From Candidatus Chlorohelix allophototropha (GTDB taxonomy: Bacteria > Chloroflexota > Chloroflexia > Chloroheliales > Chloroheliaceae), in NCBI RefSeq assembly GCF_030389965.1, contig NZ_CP128399.1, positions 1,974,934 through 2,038,933 of the forward strand: DNA of 64,000 bases. The letters run 5' to 3'. Under the pieces are notes generated by a model. It was not told the DNA's origin and searched no databases. It saw only the letters and a program-made list of their open reading frames with translations. The translations under genes and the position numbers were made by a program. This document shows, piece by piece, positions 1-8,734 of the stretch. The first letter of the stretch is position 1, and every line of letters begins with the position of its first letter.

Positions 1-1
1 T

Positions 2-574
2 GTAACCTTCCCGGTGCGCGTGTTGAAAGCGTTGGGAGTTGATATTCTCATCTTAACCAATGCTGCCGGTGGGTTGAATCCCTCGTATCAAGCCGGAGAC
101 CTGATGGGCTTAAACGATCATATCTTTCTACCCGGTATGGTTGGCAATAACCCCTTGCGCGGCTTTAACGATGAGAGATTAGGGACACGTTTCCCGGCAA
201 TCAATCGCGTTTACCCTCCCGAATTTCTTGATATAGCGGTGGAAGAAGCCGAAAAACTGGAGATAAATTTCCATAGGGGCGTTTACATTATGCTGACCGG
301 ACCAAACTTTGAAACGCCCGCAGAATTGCGCTTCCTGCGTGGAATCGGTGCCGATGCAGTGGGAATGTCCACCGTCCCAGAAGTTATTGTAGCTGCCCAT
401 AGTGGAATGAGAGTTTTGGGAATAAGCACCATCACCAATATGGCAACCGGTGCGCCGGGAGTTGAACCCAATCATCTTGAAGTGCTAGAGGTAGGCAAGC
501 AGGCAGGGCCACGACTTGCCAAACTAATCAAAAATATCATTCCTCGACTTCTGGAGAGTTCAAATCAAGGATAG
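2..574 (+). CDS. punA: Purine nucleoside phosphorylase (trimeric PNP), 5' end outside window
   Basis: Phosphorolysis of purine (deoxy)nucleosides to free base plus (deoxy)ribose-1-phosphate in cytosolic purine salvage. The frame is open back to the first bases and reads VTFPVRVLKALGVD, which is internal to the family, so the N-terminal third lies upstream of the window. Visible family signatures are NAAGGLNP, the purine/phosphate pocket TGPNFETPAE, GMSTVPE and the base-recognising Asn in TNMATG. The C-terminal helix with an NHLEVLE-type segment ends normally. The next gene follows after 10 bases, suggesting an operon. The trimeric (inosine/guanosine) class is favoured over the MTAP subclass, but the missing N-terminus prevents a firm substrate call. 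Confidence 0.93.
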   Translation, partial: VTFPVRVLKALGVDILILTNAAGGLNPSYQAGDLMGLNDHIFLPGMVGNNPLRGFNDERLGTRFPAINRVYPPEFLDIAVEEAEKLEINFHRGVYIMLTGPNFETPAELRFLRGIGADAVGMSTVPEVIVAAHSGMRVLGISTITNMATGAPGVEPNHLEVLEVGKQAGPRLAKLIKNIIPRLLESSNQG

Positions 575-584
575 ATTGGCTTAA

Positions 585-1613
585 ATGAACCTGCTTGCTA
601 ACGTTATGCGCGGCAATATTATGGAAAGCCGTCATTATGGTTTTATTGCACTGGCTGACTCAAGCGGACGAGTGCTTTTGAGTAGCGGTGCGCCGACGGA
701 CGATTTTATCAGTTTCTTGCGCTCTAGCGCGAAACCGTTGCAAGCAATCCCGCTAATCGAGAGTGGCGCAGCTGATAGATACGGATTAACCGATAAGGAG
801 TTAGCGTTGGCATGCGCTTCTCATAACGGTGAGCCTGAGCATGTGGAAACCGCGCTAGGCATATTGCGAAAGGCAGGTTTAGAGCCTGAATATCTGCGCT
901 GTGGTAGCGATTACCCGCTTTATGAGGCTGCTAGAGATGCACTGTTAATACAGGGTATTGCGCCCGCTCCGCTCTTTAACAATTGCAGCGGAAAGCATGC
1001 CGGAATGTTGCTGGTATGCAAACACATGGGCTGGGAACTAGAAACCTACACCGAACCAGATCATCCGTTACAGCGCGAAATTATGGGTGTGGTGACAGAG
1101 TTTAGCGGACTTGACGCGGCGAACATTGCTACCGGAATTGACGGTTGCTCGGTAGTTTGTTTCGGAATGAGCACCGCTCGGATGGCTACCGCTTTCGCGC
1201 GACTTGCCGATGCCGCCTACTGGGAGAAACAAAATAAACCCCAACGCGCTATAGCAGTTAGGCGCATCGCAGCGGCAATGCAAGCGCATAGCTTTATGGT
1301 GGGTGGCACTGCTCGTAGCGATACCGATTTGATGAACTCGGCTGGCAGTAGTAAAATTTTCAGCAAGATAGGGGCAGAAGCAGTGTGGTGTGCCGGGTTT
1401 CCGGAACACGGAATCGGTCTTGCTTTCAAGATAGCGGATGGGGCAAGCCGGGTGCATCCGGCAATAATGGCGCGAATATTGCGACAGGCTCATTTGTTAC
1501 CGGAAGCGGACATCCAGAAGTTTGAAGAAGTACAGCTAAAACCGATAACCAACAAACGGGGAACAGTAGTTGGCGAGTATCTCCCCATGTTCAACCTTCA
1601 GGAGTGGGCTTGA
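585..1613 (+). CDS. Asparaginase II-family amidohydrolase (PF06089 type)
   Basis: 342 residues, the usual length for the asparaginase_II family (the Rhizobium-type enzyme, unrelated in fold to E. coli AnsA/AnsB). The N-terminus has the family's V-x-R-G-x-I-x-E-S opening (VMRGNIMES). RSSAKPLQA lies near residues 46-54 and NNCSGKHAGM at about 132-141. Ser and Lys residues in these blocks are typical of the family and presumably catalytic. It likely hydrolyses L-asparagine or a related amide in the cytosol, as no signal peptide is seen. The gene sits 10 bases after the nucleoside phosphorylase and 4 bases before the next ORF, so it is probably co-transcribed. The exact substrate is not provable from sequence. 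Confidence 0.9.
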   Translation: MNLLANVMRGNIMESRHYGFIALADSSGRVLLSSGAPTDDFISFLRSSAKPLQAIPLIESGAADRYGLTDKELALACASHNGEPEHVETALGILRKAGLEPEYLRCGSDYPLYEAARDALLIQGIAPAPLFNNCSGKHAGMLLVCKHMGWELETYTEPDHPLQREIMGVVTEFSGLDAANIATGIDGCSVVCFGMSTARMATAFARLADAAYWEKQNKPQRAIAVRRIAAAMQAHSFMVGGTARSDTDLMNSAGSSKIFSKIGAEAVWCAGFPEHGIGLAFKIADGASRVHPAIMARILRQAHLLPEADIQKFEEVQLKPITNKRGTVVGEYLPMFNLQEWA

Positions 1614-1617
1614 AACT

Positions 1618-1953
1618 ATGCAAGACCTTAAAGACTGGCAAGATTTGGTTATTTTCTTCTTACTCGGCTTGGTAATGGGCTTATTGGCAGAATTGGCAGC
1701 GCGTCGCAAAATCTGGATTCCCACCCTCCAGCGTTTGATGGCAGCAGTGCTGGGAATTGTAGGCGGGTTCTTAGGTTCACTTGTCTTTAATGATTTATTT
1801 GGCTTACTAAATGAGCCGATTCTGGATCATGTCTCAATTGTACCTGTTTTAATTGGAACACTACTTCTTTTAGTGCCGTGGTGGTTGATTCGCTCAGGAC
1901 GCACCAAGCTTTCCGCCAATCAGAAATGGCGTAAAAATTACTGGCGAAAGTGA
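1618..1953 (+). CDS. Small three-helix membrane protein, GlsB/YeaQ-like
   Basis: 111 residues from ATG 1618, preceded by a GGAG ribosome site inside the end of the asparaginase gene. An upstream in-frame start at 1570 would overlap that gene and is less likely. Three hydrophobic segments lie at about residues 10-27, 38-57 and 68-88, followed by a short basic tail. Glycine-rich helices of the type AVLGIVGGFLGS resemble the GlsB/YeaQ/YmgE (transglycosylase-associated) family, whose function is poorly known. It sits between two enzymes in a tightly packed run of genes, so it is probably translated from the same mRNA. The family assignment is an inference from pattern only. Confidence 0.7.
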   Translation: MQDLKDWQDLVIFFLLGLVMGLLAELAARRKIWIPTLQRLMAAVLGIVGGFLGSLVFNDLFGLLNEPILDHVSIVPVLIGTLLLLVPWWLIRSGRTKLSANQKWRKNYWRK

Positions 1954-1960
1954 GCTTTTC

Positions 1961-2602
1961 TTGAATTTTAACAAGCTCTACGATGTAAGTGTACCGATCC
2001 ATCCCGGCTTGAAAGTGTGGCCCGGAGACCCTTTGCTTGAGATTGAGCAAGCCGATAAAATCTCGGAAGGGGCAACTGCCAACGTTTCGCGGATAAAAAT
2101 GAGCGTGCATACCGGAACGCATCTGGATGCGCCTGTTCATTTTATTGAAGGGGCTACCGGAATTGATACTCTCCCGCTTGAGGCGTTGGTCGGTACTGTG
2201 CTGGTGGTTGAAATTAACCCTAGCGGGGCACACATCGAAGCAACTGACCTTGAGAAATTAGACTTGCCCGATACGTTTGAGCGTATCATCTTCAAAACCC
2301 GCAACTCTGAGTTCTGGAATGATAACACTTATTTCAGGCGCGATTTCGTAGCGATTAACCCTAGTGGCGCAGAATGGTTGCTGCAACACGGGGTAAAGCT
2401 TATCGGGATTGATTATCTCAGTATTGAACGGTTTGATTGTGAAGATTATCGCACCCATCACCTGCTACTCTCAAACAGGGTAGTTATTGTGGAGGGGTTA
2501 GACTTACGCGCTATCGAACCGGGCGAATATACCCTAATGGCGCTTCCTCTTAAAATCGAAAATGCCGATGGCGCACCTGCGCGAGTTTTGCTGGCAAAAT
2601 AG
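1961..2602 (+). CDS. Cyclase-family metal-dependent hydrolase (kynurenine formamidase-like)
   Basis: 213 residues, near the normal length of PF04199 enzymes. The metal-binding signature HTGTHLDAP is at residues 50-58, followed by the HF of the same site, and GIDYLSIE lies in the C-terminal half. Members hydrolyse amide or lactone bonds in small molecules (N-formylkynurenine, isatin, and others) using Mn or Zn. No signal peptide is seen, so it is cytosolic. The start used is a TTG at 1961, with only a weak purine-rich stretch upstream. No good ATG occurs before the conserved D-V-S-V-P-I segment. The position directly before a ThDP enzyme suggests a small catabolic operon. The substrate cannot be read from sequence. 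Confidence 0.87.
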   Translation: MNFNKLYDVSVPIHPGLKVWPGDPLLEIEQADKISEGATANVSRIKMSVHTGTHLDAPVHFIEGATGIDTLPLEALVGTVLVVEINPSGAHIEATDLEKLDLPDTFERIIFKTRNSEFWNDNTYFRRDFVAINPSGAEWLLQHGVKLIGIDYLSIERFDCEDYRTHHLLLSNRVVIVEGLDLRAIEPGEYTLMALPLKIENADGAPARVLLAK

Positions 2603-2652
2603 AGCGACCTGATTAAAATTTAAATCTGCTTTACCCTTCAAAGGAGAAGATT

Positions 2653-4368
2653 ATGGCAAAAGAGCATGAACAAGCCCTAATTGCTGAGTTCGGCGCAGAA
2701 ACTATACATGGCGGGCGATTGGTAGCTCGTATGCTTAAACGTGAAGGTGTGGAAGTAGTATTCACTCTCAGCGGCGGGCATATTGCGGCGATTTACGAGG
2801 GTTGCAAGCATGAAGGCATCCGGGTAGTGGATGTTCGGCACGAGCAAAGCGCGGTTATGGCTGCCGAAGGTTGGGCGCGAGTCACCGGAAAAATCGGGGT
2901 CGCGCTGGTCACTGCCGGACCCGGTGTAACCAACGCTATGACCGGAATTGCCAACGCTTTCCAAGCAGGTAGCCCTGTAATAATTATTGCCGGACGCGCT
3001 CCTCTGTCACAGGATGGGATGGGTGGGCTTCAGGAATTGGATCATATCGGAATGGTACGCCCTGTTACCAAATATGCCCGCACCGTTTATGAGACTCGCC
3101 GCATCGCCCAATATGTAGGGGATGCCTTTCGCGCTGCTCTGAGCGGCAAGCCCGGTCCGGCTTTTCTCGATATTCCGTTTGATTTACTCAACAACCTGAT
3201 ACCGGTTACAGATGCGGTCATTCCTGCTCCCGGTTATCGTGCCATATACGGGAGTGAAGCGCATCCGCAAATCGTGGAAGAGGCTGCGGAGTTGCTGGCG
3301 CAAGCAGAACGTCCGGCTATAATGGCGGGTGGGGCAGTATGGTGGTGTCGGGGGGTTGCGCCCTTCCGCCAACTGGTTGAAAATCTTCAGATTCCCACTT
3401 ATTTGAACGGCATGGGGCGCGGTTTGCTACCGAGCGACCATCCTCTTTTCTTTTCACTGAGCCGCAAGCATGCCCTTAAAAATGCCGATGTGTTGCTGAT
3501 TATCGGAACACCGCTGGATTTCCGGTTGAATTTTGGTGAGGGTATCGGCGCGGACACAAAAATAATCTGGATGGATGTTGAACCGCGCGAAGTGGGCGTA
3601 AACAAAAGCCCAACGCTTGCTATTGCAGCGGATGTAGGCTTAGCGTTGGATCAGATAATAAGAGCCTTAAACCTTCCCGGCTGGCGCAATAAAGGTGAAA
3701 GCAACGCGCGACATGATTGGTTGAAAACTCTGCATGAAAATGAAGCCAAGCAACTGGCAAAAGATGAGCCATTGATGAACAGCGATGCAGTACCGATTCA
3801 TCCGTTGCGTTTGTGTCGCGAAATCCGCGATTTTCTTGATCGAGATGCAACTGTTATCGGAGATGGTGGCGATATTGTAACGTTTGGGGCGCGGGTGATT
3901 CGAGTAAATGAACCTGCCCACTGGCTCGACCCCGGAGCAATGGGTACTTTAGGAGTGGGACCCGGCTATGCCATTGCCGCCAAATTGGCACGTCCTGATA
4001 AGCAAGTGCTATTGCTATTTGGAGATGGTAGCTTCGGCTTAAACGGGATGGATCTGGAAGCAATGGCGCGACAGAATATTCCGGTTGTATGTGTAATTGG
4101 CAATGACGGCGCATGGGGGCAGATAAAACATCCACAAAAGATGTTTTTCGGTAACAGCATCGCCGCCGAACTTTCTCAAACGGTACAGTATGAGAAAATG
4201 GCAGAAGGCTTGGGCGGTTACGGTGAGCGGGTGGAACGTCCTGAAGATATTTGCCCTGCTCTAGAACGAGCTTTTGAGTTTGCCAAACAACGGCAAAAAC
4301 CGGCGCTGATTAATGTAATTACCGACCCAACCGTAGCTTACGGGCGTAGTTCAGTAGTAGGCTTGTAG
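2653..4368 (+). CDS. Thiamine diphosphate-dependent enzyme, acetolactate synthase / 2-hydroxyacyl-CoA lyase-like
   Basis: 571 residues with the three-domain layout of the POX/AHAS superfamily. The N-terminal PYR domain has the conserved cofactor-activating Glu (E64 in VRHEQSA). A middle domain follows, then a C-terminal PP domain with the ThDP/Mg motif GDGSFGLNG at about 457-465 and the distal Asn in IGNDGAW. It catalyses carboligation or decarboxylation of a 2-keto or 2-hydroxyacyl substrate. No partner small subunit (ilvN) is nearby and the gene lies behind a hydrolase and an asparaginase. A catabolic or ILVBL/HACL-like role is therefore at least as likely as valine biosynthesis. A strong AGGAGA site sits 7 bases before the ATG, and a terminator follows at 4439. 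Confidence 0.85.
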   Translation: MAKEHEQALIAEFGAETIHGGRLVARMLKREGVEVVFTLSGGHIAAIYEGCKHEGIRVVDVRHEQSAVMAAEGWARVTGKIGVALVTAGPGVTNAMTGIANAFQAGSPVIIIAGRAPLSQDGMGGLQELDHIGMVRPVTKYARTVYETRRIAQYVGDAFRAALSGKPGPAFLDIPFDLLNNLIPVTDAVIPAPGYRAIYGSEAHPQIVEEAAELLAQAERPAIMAGGAVWWCRGVAPFRQLVENLQIPTYLNGMGRGLLPSDHPLFFSLSRKHALKNADVLLIIGTPLDFRLNFGEGIGADTKIIWMDVEPREVGVNKSPTLAIAADVGLALDQIIRALNLPGWRNKGESNARHDWLKTLHENEAKQLAKDEPLMNSDAVPIHPLRLCREIRDFLDRDATVIGDGGDIVTFGARVIRVNEPAHWLDPGAMGTLGVGPGYAIAAKLARPDKQVLLLFGDGSFGLNGMDLEAMARQNIPVVCVIGNDGAWGQIKHPQKMFFGNSIAAELSQTVQYEKMAEGLGGYGERVERPEDICPALERAFEFAKQRQKPALINVITDPTVAYGRSSVVGL

Positions 4369-4438
4369 AGGGTCTTGCGTTCGGTCAATGGGTAAGAACG
4401 AAACCTCTTTTTCCATGTTGACAGGCATAAAGCAGTTG

Positions 4439-4472
4439 AAAGCCAACTTACTCGTGGGTAAGCTGGCTTTTT
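4439..4472 (+). terminator. Rho-independent terminator after the ThDP-enzyme gene
   Basis: AAAGCCAACTTAC pairs with GTAAGCTGGCTTT (one mismatch) around a 6-base loop, followed by a T run. It separates the plus-strand operon from the convergent polysaccharide genes. Confidence 0.85.
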
Positions 4473-4554
4473 GACTAAATCGCACAATTTCCATGTAGAT
4501 GGCACACAATTCAAAGGACATTTTGCCATCCCATAGTAAAAGTTCTAACTCCGA

Positions 4555-5529
4555 TTAGACATTCTCGTTGTCGCGAAAATGGTCTATTACGCGCCTCAAA
4601 ATTTCATCCAGTGATACTTTAGGTTCAAATCCGATCATCTTTTGAACCTTAGTGATGTCCGGCACGCGCTCTCGGATATCTTCAAATCCTTCGGTATAGG
4701 CGTTGATATAAGGCACATATTCGATGGTGGATTTACTGCCGGTAAGCTCAATCACCCGACGAGCAAGATTTTCGATTGTTACCGGTTCTGGATTTCCGAT
4801 ATTATAAATCTTTCCTGCTGTATCTGGATGCGCCATTAGTTTTTCTAGCGCCCCTACAATATCGCCCACATAGGAGAAAGCGCGTACCATTTGACCATCA
4901 TCATATACGGTGATATGCGAACCGGATAGCGCCTGCTTTACGAAACGCGGAATTACCATACCATATTGCCCGGTTTGGCGAGGTCCTACAGTATTAAATA
5001 GCCGAGCAACAAGCACCGGAGTACCCATTTCTCGGTAGTAAGCCAACCCAAGAAACTCATCCAATAATTTAGAGCAGGCATAACTCCAACGCCCTTTATA
5101 ACTGGGACCGAGCAACAGGTCATCCGTCTCTGTAAATGGGATTTTTGTACTCTTGCCATAAACTTCGCTGGTAGAGGCAATTATGACTTTCTTCTTTTTC
5201 TTAGCTGCCCACTTCAAAACCAGTTCAGTTCCTTTGGTGTTGGTTTCGATGGTGCGAATGGGCGACTCGACAATTAGGCGGACACCCACTGCCGCCGCCA
5301 AATGATAAACCACATCGCAACTATCAATTAATTCCGCCAGCACCGGTTCGTGCATCATAGTATCAATCACATAATGAAAGCGTGGGTTCTCCTTGAGATG
5401 TTGGATATTATAAATGCTGCCGGTGGATAAGTCATCAATTATGTAAACTTCTTGACCCAAATTTAGCAAATACTCAGCCAGATGAGAGCCGATAAAGCCC
5501 GCGCCACCGGTTATCAGTGCTTTGGTCAT
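4555..5529 (-). CDS. NAD-dependent epimerase/dehydratase (extended SDR)
   Basis: 324 residues. The Rossmann nucleotide-binding motif GGAGFIG is at 8-14, the acidic DDLSTG turn at 32-37 selects NAD, the catalytic ASTSE strand lies at 118-122, and the active-site Y-x3-K is Y150/K154 (YACSK). The layout suits nucleotide-sugar epimerases, decarboxylases or 4,6-dehydratases (UDP-glucuronate decarboxylase-like). Its ATG overlaps the stop of the upstream glycosyltransferase by 4 bases, so translation is coupled. It is the last gene of the polysaccharide run and probably supplies an activated sugar to the transferases before it. The exact sugar cannot be told. Confidence 0.9.
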   Translation of the reverse strand: MTKALITGGAGFIGSHLAEYLLNLGQEVYIIDDLSTGSIYNIQHLKENPRFHYVIDTMMHEPVLAELIDSCDVVYHLAAAVGVRLIVESPIRTIETNTKGTELVLKWAAKKKKKVIIASTSEVYGKSTKIPFTETDDLLLGPSYKGRWSYACSKLLDEFLGLAYYREMGTPVLVARLFNTVGPRQTGQYGMVIPRFVKQALSGSHITVYDDGQMVRAFSYVGDIVGALEKLMAHPDTAGKIYNIGNPEPVTIENLARRVIELTGSKSTIEYVPYINAYTEGFEDIRERVPDITKVQKMIGFEPKVSLDEILRRVIDHFRDNENV

Positions 5530-6590
5530 GCTTTCCTCTTCAATAGTTTATCTATTCTTGTTCTAAGGTGAACCGCCTTACTTTTCAGCTGAAATTCCAG
5601 ACTAGAGGAGTGTTCACTATCTAATCGCTGGAACTGCTCTTCCAGCTTTTGAATATGCTCGTTTTTGCGAGAAACTTCACTTTCTAGAAATTGGATATAG
5701 TCGGCGGGTGTCGTTGGTTGATCTGCAACAGACTTATTACCCTCAGCATAGGAATGTAGTAATGCTTGCAAGGTTTTATTGTCTTCTTCAAGGTGATTTG
5801 CCCACGCACGCACATCATCTGCCATTTTAAGTAACCTGCGAATGGCAAAATCTGTGGATTTCCCCACTTTATCGGGAAATTGTGCTGCAATTAATTGGCG
5901 GGCTTTAATCAGGCTGGTTCTCATGCGTTCTTCTTTACGACTGTTGTTGGAATCATGCATGCGGTAATATGCCCCTCTAAAATCGAGGTAGTGCACCTGA
6001 CAGCCCAAACCGACTATACGCAGCCAATATTCCCAGTCTTCATTGGCTGCCAGCAAGTCTTTGTTAAAGTATCCGGCTTTTTGTATCCATTCACGCCGAA
6101 CCAACGCGGTATGGATTGGGAATACGCCTTGTAACCACAAACTATCGAATATATCACCTTCCGCTGGTCCAAGGCATCGCCGCTTGCAAGAGTCCCACTC
6201 TTCAATTTCATCTTCACTCTTGGCAGCATAAAATTCAGAGTAAGACAACCCGTATTGAGGCTCATTTTCCAGTATTTCCACTTGGAGTTCTATTTTTTGG
6301 GGATGAAGCCAATCATCGCCATCCAGAAACTGCACATAGTCACCTGTTATAGCCGCGATTCCAGTGTTACGGGCAGTTTCAACCCCCGAGTTTTGCTGGT
6401 GTATTATTTTGATACGGGGGTTATCTTTATAACATGAGAGTATTTCAGGTGTCTGATCGGTAGAACCATCGTCTACAACTATAATTTCAAGATTATCGTA
6501 GGTTTGCTCCAAAACACAGCCGATTGTTTGGGTGATAAAATTTGCTTGGTTATAAACTGGAATAATAACACTGACCAACGGTTTGCTCAT
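5526..6590 (-). CDS. Family 2 glycosyltransferase with C-terminal coiled coil
   Basis: 354 residues. The GT-A fold opens with VSVIIPVYNQ, has VVDDGSTD near 38-45 and the metal/nucleotide-sugar site FLDGDDW near 93-99. After about residue 270 the protein turns into a predicted coiled coil and ends in a short basic tail (RTRIDKLLKRKA). It transfers a sugar from an NDP-sugar to a growing surface glycan or lipid carrier at the inner face of the membrane. It overlaps the downstream epimerase by 4 bases. The catalytic half closely resembles the GT at 8735-9826, as both share the WLHPxK and VYD/CYN patterns, so the two look like old paralogues. Confidence 0.9.
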   Translation of the reverse strand: MSKPLVSVIIPVYNQANFITQTIGCVLEQTYDNLEIIVVDDGSTDQTPEILSCYKDNPRIKIIHQQNSGVETARNTGIAAITGDYVQFLDGDDWLHPQKIELQVEILENEPQYGLSYSEFYAAKSEDEIEEWDSCKRRCLGPAEGDIFDSLWLQGVFPIHTALVRREWIQKAGYFNKDLLAANEDWEYWLRIVGLGCQVHYLDFRGAYYRMHDSNNSRKEERMRTSLIKARQLIAAQFPDKVGKSTDFAIRRLLKMADDVRAWANHLEEDNKTLQALLHSYAEGNKSVADQPTTPADYIQFLESEVSRKNEHIQKLEEQFQRLDSEHSSSLEFQLKSKAVHLRTRIDKLLKRKA

Positions 6591-6625
6591 TTATTATTTT
6601 ACCTTTTATTTAATTGTAGATTTCC

Positions 6626-7807
6626 TCATTTTTTAAGCAAAGCTCTGGCTTTTGTAACAAGCCTTGAGATATTATCGGCGATAATTTTGGAACCACGGAC
6701 AGTTTTGGAATTTTGCAACCTATTCAATTCTTGCTCTAGTCCTTGTGACCAATGTTGTAACTCCTCGAAATTTCTCTGCCAGATATGATACTGTTCATCG
6801 AGTTTGAGTTTTGCTTCTTTAATCTCCAGCTTTGCCAATTCCCGGTATTCTTTTTTTTCTTCCAACACTTGCCGAATAGTGCTAACCTCAGTCAGAATAG
6901 ACCAACTTTTTAACCAAGCCAACCGCTGCAATAAGGCTGTTTCCTTATCACTTCCCTGTTCTGTAGCAATAAAATTTATACTTATAGTTATTTCAGAGGC
7001 AGTTTCCACCTGAATGAAATTGGCAAGACGCATCAGAAAGACCCAATCAAATGGTACTTCGAGTTCTTCCCTGAATCGCAGTTTTGTGTCCTTAAAAATA
7101 ACCCGTGGGATTACCAGACAAGCCAGCGGTACATTTGGGTGGTAGGCATAATGAAAAGAGTTAAAAGGGGTTGTATAACTAGGGTCAATATTTTCGACAG
7201 TATATGAAAAATGCTCGAGCGTATTATTTAATAGTTTTACCGTACGCGAAACTCCCAGAACCTGCATTATCTTCCGCGAACCATGCTCGGTTAGAGCTTT
7301 CTTAATAACTTCAACATGGTGTTCAAATAATAAGGTATTCTCATCAATAAAATTCAAAAAGATTCCATTTGCCGCTTCAGCCAGCGCATTAAATCTCAAC
7401 GCGGGTTCTTGTTGCTCAATACCAACAATTCTGATTCTGTTAGCCAGAGAAACGGGTAAATATTGAAGCAAACTACTTATTTCCGGTTTGCAAGCTTCTG
7501 AAGTACCAATTATTACTTCGTAATCATCTGAGGATTGCACAAAGATGGAGAAAAGAGTTTCTTCCAAAAGTTCCGGACATAGTCCTGAATAATTGATTAA
7601 TATTGAAATAACGGGGTAACTTAAAGCCTCATTCTCAATTTGATTAGTTAAAATCCCGGGATTATTCAGCCATTCAATCAAATCTGCTAAAGATTGAGAG
7701 GGAAATACTGACTCAAGTTCAGTAAGCCAGTTTGCTATGGGTATCTGATTTTCAGCTTGATTAATTTTACTGGTAGCAGATTGTGCGGTAGTTATAGGAT
7801 CACTCAT
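6626..7807 (-). CDS. Divergent glycosyltransferase-like protein with C-terminal coiled coil
   Basis: 393 residues. The segment from about residue 65 (PVISILINYSG, then a LEETLFSIFVQ helix and YEVIIGTS) has the shape of a GT2 Rossmann strand order. FLNFIDENTLL at about 150-160 sits where the D-x-D is normally found, but no clean DXD is present. Near residue 300 it becomes charged and helical (a coiled coil of about 70 residues) and ends in the basic tail LVTKARALLKK. It lies between two true GTs with gaps of 2 and 35 bases, so it belongs to the same operon. It may be a non-canonical transferase or a catalytically dead partner. Confidence 0.72.
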   Translation of the reverse strand: MSDPITTAQSATSKINQAENQIPIANWLTELESVFPSQSLADLIEWLNNPGILTNQIENEALSYPVISILINYSGLCPELLEETLFSIFVQSSDDYEVIIGTSEACKPEISSLLQYLPVSLANRIRIVGIEQQEPALRFNALAEAANGIFLNFIDENTLLFEHHVEVIKKALTEHGSRKIMQVLGVSRTVKLLNNTLEHFSYTVENIDPSYTTPFNSFHYAYHPNVPLACLVIPRVIFKDTKLRFREELEVPFDWVFLMRLANFIQVETASEITISINFIATEQGSDKETALLQRLAWLKSWSILTEVSTIRQVLEEKKEYRELAKLEIKEAKLKLDEQYHIWQRNFEELQHWSQGLEQELNRLQNSKTVRGSKIIADNISRLVTKARALLKK

Positions 7808-7809
7808 TA

Positions 7810-8733
7810 TTAAAGTTGATCGCTCCTTCCAAACTTGTCACGGAACGAATCATATTTCCAACGGTGGTGGGCGTAGAAACCAGAACCTTCAAACCTAGCT
7901 ACTTTCCGTTCCTCCGGCGTGGCAGGAGTCATATTTTCCAGCGCTTTTTCATAACCCTCAAGAATAGCTTTATTTATAGGTTCGGTATTTCGCTTCAGCC
8001 AGGCTAAGGCATTTTCGTTTAAATCTTCGCGCCCATATTTCGCTTGAAGCATAAGGCTATATATCGGCGAATAAAACAGCTCACTTTTGGAAGCAACTAA
8101 ACCCGTTTGATTAAGTCGCTTTACATGATAAAACCAGCCATTCGGGCAATAATATATCTTGTAACCTAATGCTCGAATACGCCAGCTAATATCGGTATCT
8201 TCCGCATATAGAAAAATGTTCTCGTCAAAGCCATTACAGCGTTTAAATGCTTCATATTTTACAAGACTACACGCCATGCTTGCCCATGCACCCTCATAAG
8301 TTTGGTAATCAAAGGCTTTAGGATGTTCAAGAGGGTATTGACGTGCCTCAATAATGCCGTAATCGGGGTGAGTCTCTGCCATTGCAACCAAGCGTGAGAA
8401 AAAGTGATAGGGGAAAACTGTATCGGGGTTGAGAATTATTACCGCTTCGCAATCGGGTAATTCCTGAAACAGTCTGTTATGTCCTTTGCCAAAACCGAGG
8501 TTCTCATTAAAAAAAGTATATTTAAATGAGACATCCGAAACAGAGAGTTCCGCCTCAATTTGTGCAAGTTGCTCTTTATCCAATAGCGGTTCTACCGAGC
8601 AATCGCCCAGATGGAAAAATAATTGCCAGCCCACCGGAACTTGAATAACTTTTAGACACTCGATGAACTTACGGATACTGTGTGCTTCATTATGGTAGAG
8701 CAAAGTCTGGAGTTTAAGTAATTTCAATGGCAT
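7810..8733 (-). CDS. Family 2 glycosyltransferase (rhamnosyltransferase-like)
   Basis: 307 residues from ATG 8733. A longer form from 8769 would overlap the upstream GT by 35 bases, whereas 8733 starts right after that gene's stop. The DXD-type site is in VIILNPDTVF (residues about 95-104). The acceptor/catalytic block is FLYAEDTDISWR, followed by the family's YHVKR element. This order is typical of WcaA/rhamnosyltransferase-like GT2 enzymes that act on surface polysaccharides. Unlike its neighbours it lacks a long coiled-coil tail. It is 2 bases upstream of the next gene in the operon. The sugar donor is not deducible. Confidence 0.88.
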   Translation of the reverse strand: MPLKLLKLQTLLYHNEAHSIRKFIECLKVIQVPVGWQLFFHLGDCSVEPLLDKEQLAQIEAELSVSDVSFKYTFFNENLGFGKGHNRLFQELPDCEAVIILNPDTVFPYHFFSRLVAMAETHPDYGIIEARQYPLEHPKAFDYQTYEGAWASMACSLVKYEAFKRCNGFDENIFLYAEDTDISWRIRALGYKIYYCPNGWFYHVKRLNQTGLVASKSELFYSPIYSLMLQAKYGREDLNENALAWLKRNTEPINKAILEGYEKALENMTPATPEERKVARFEGSGFYAHHRWKYDSFRDKFGRSDQL

Positions 8734-8734
8734 A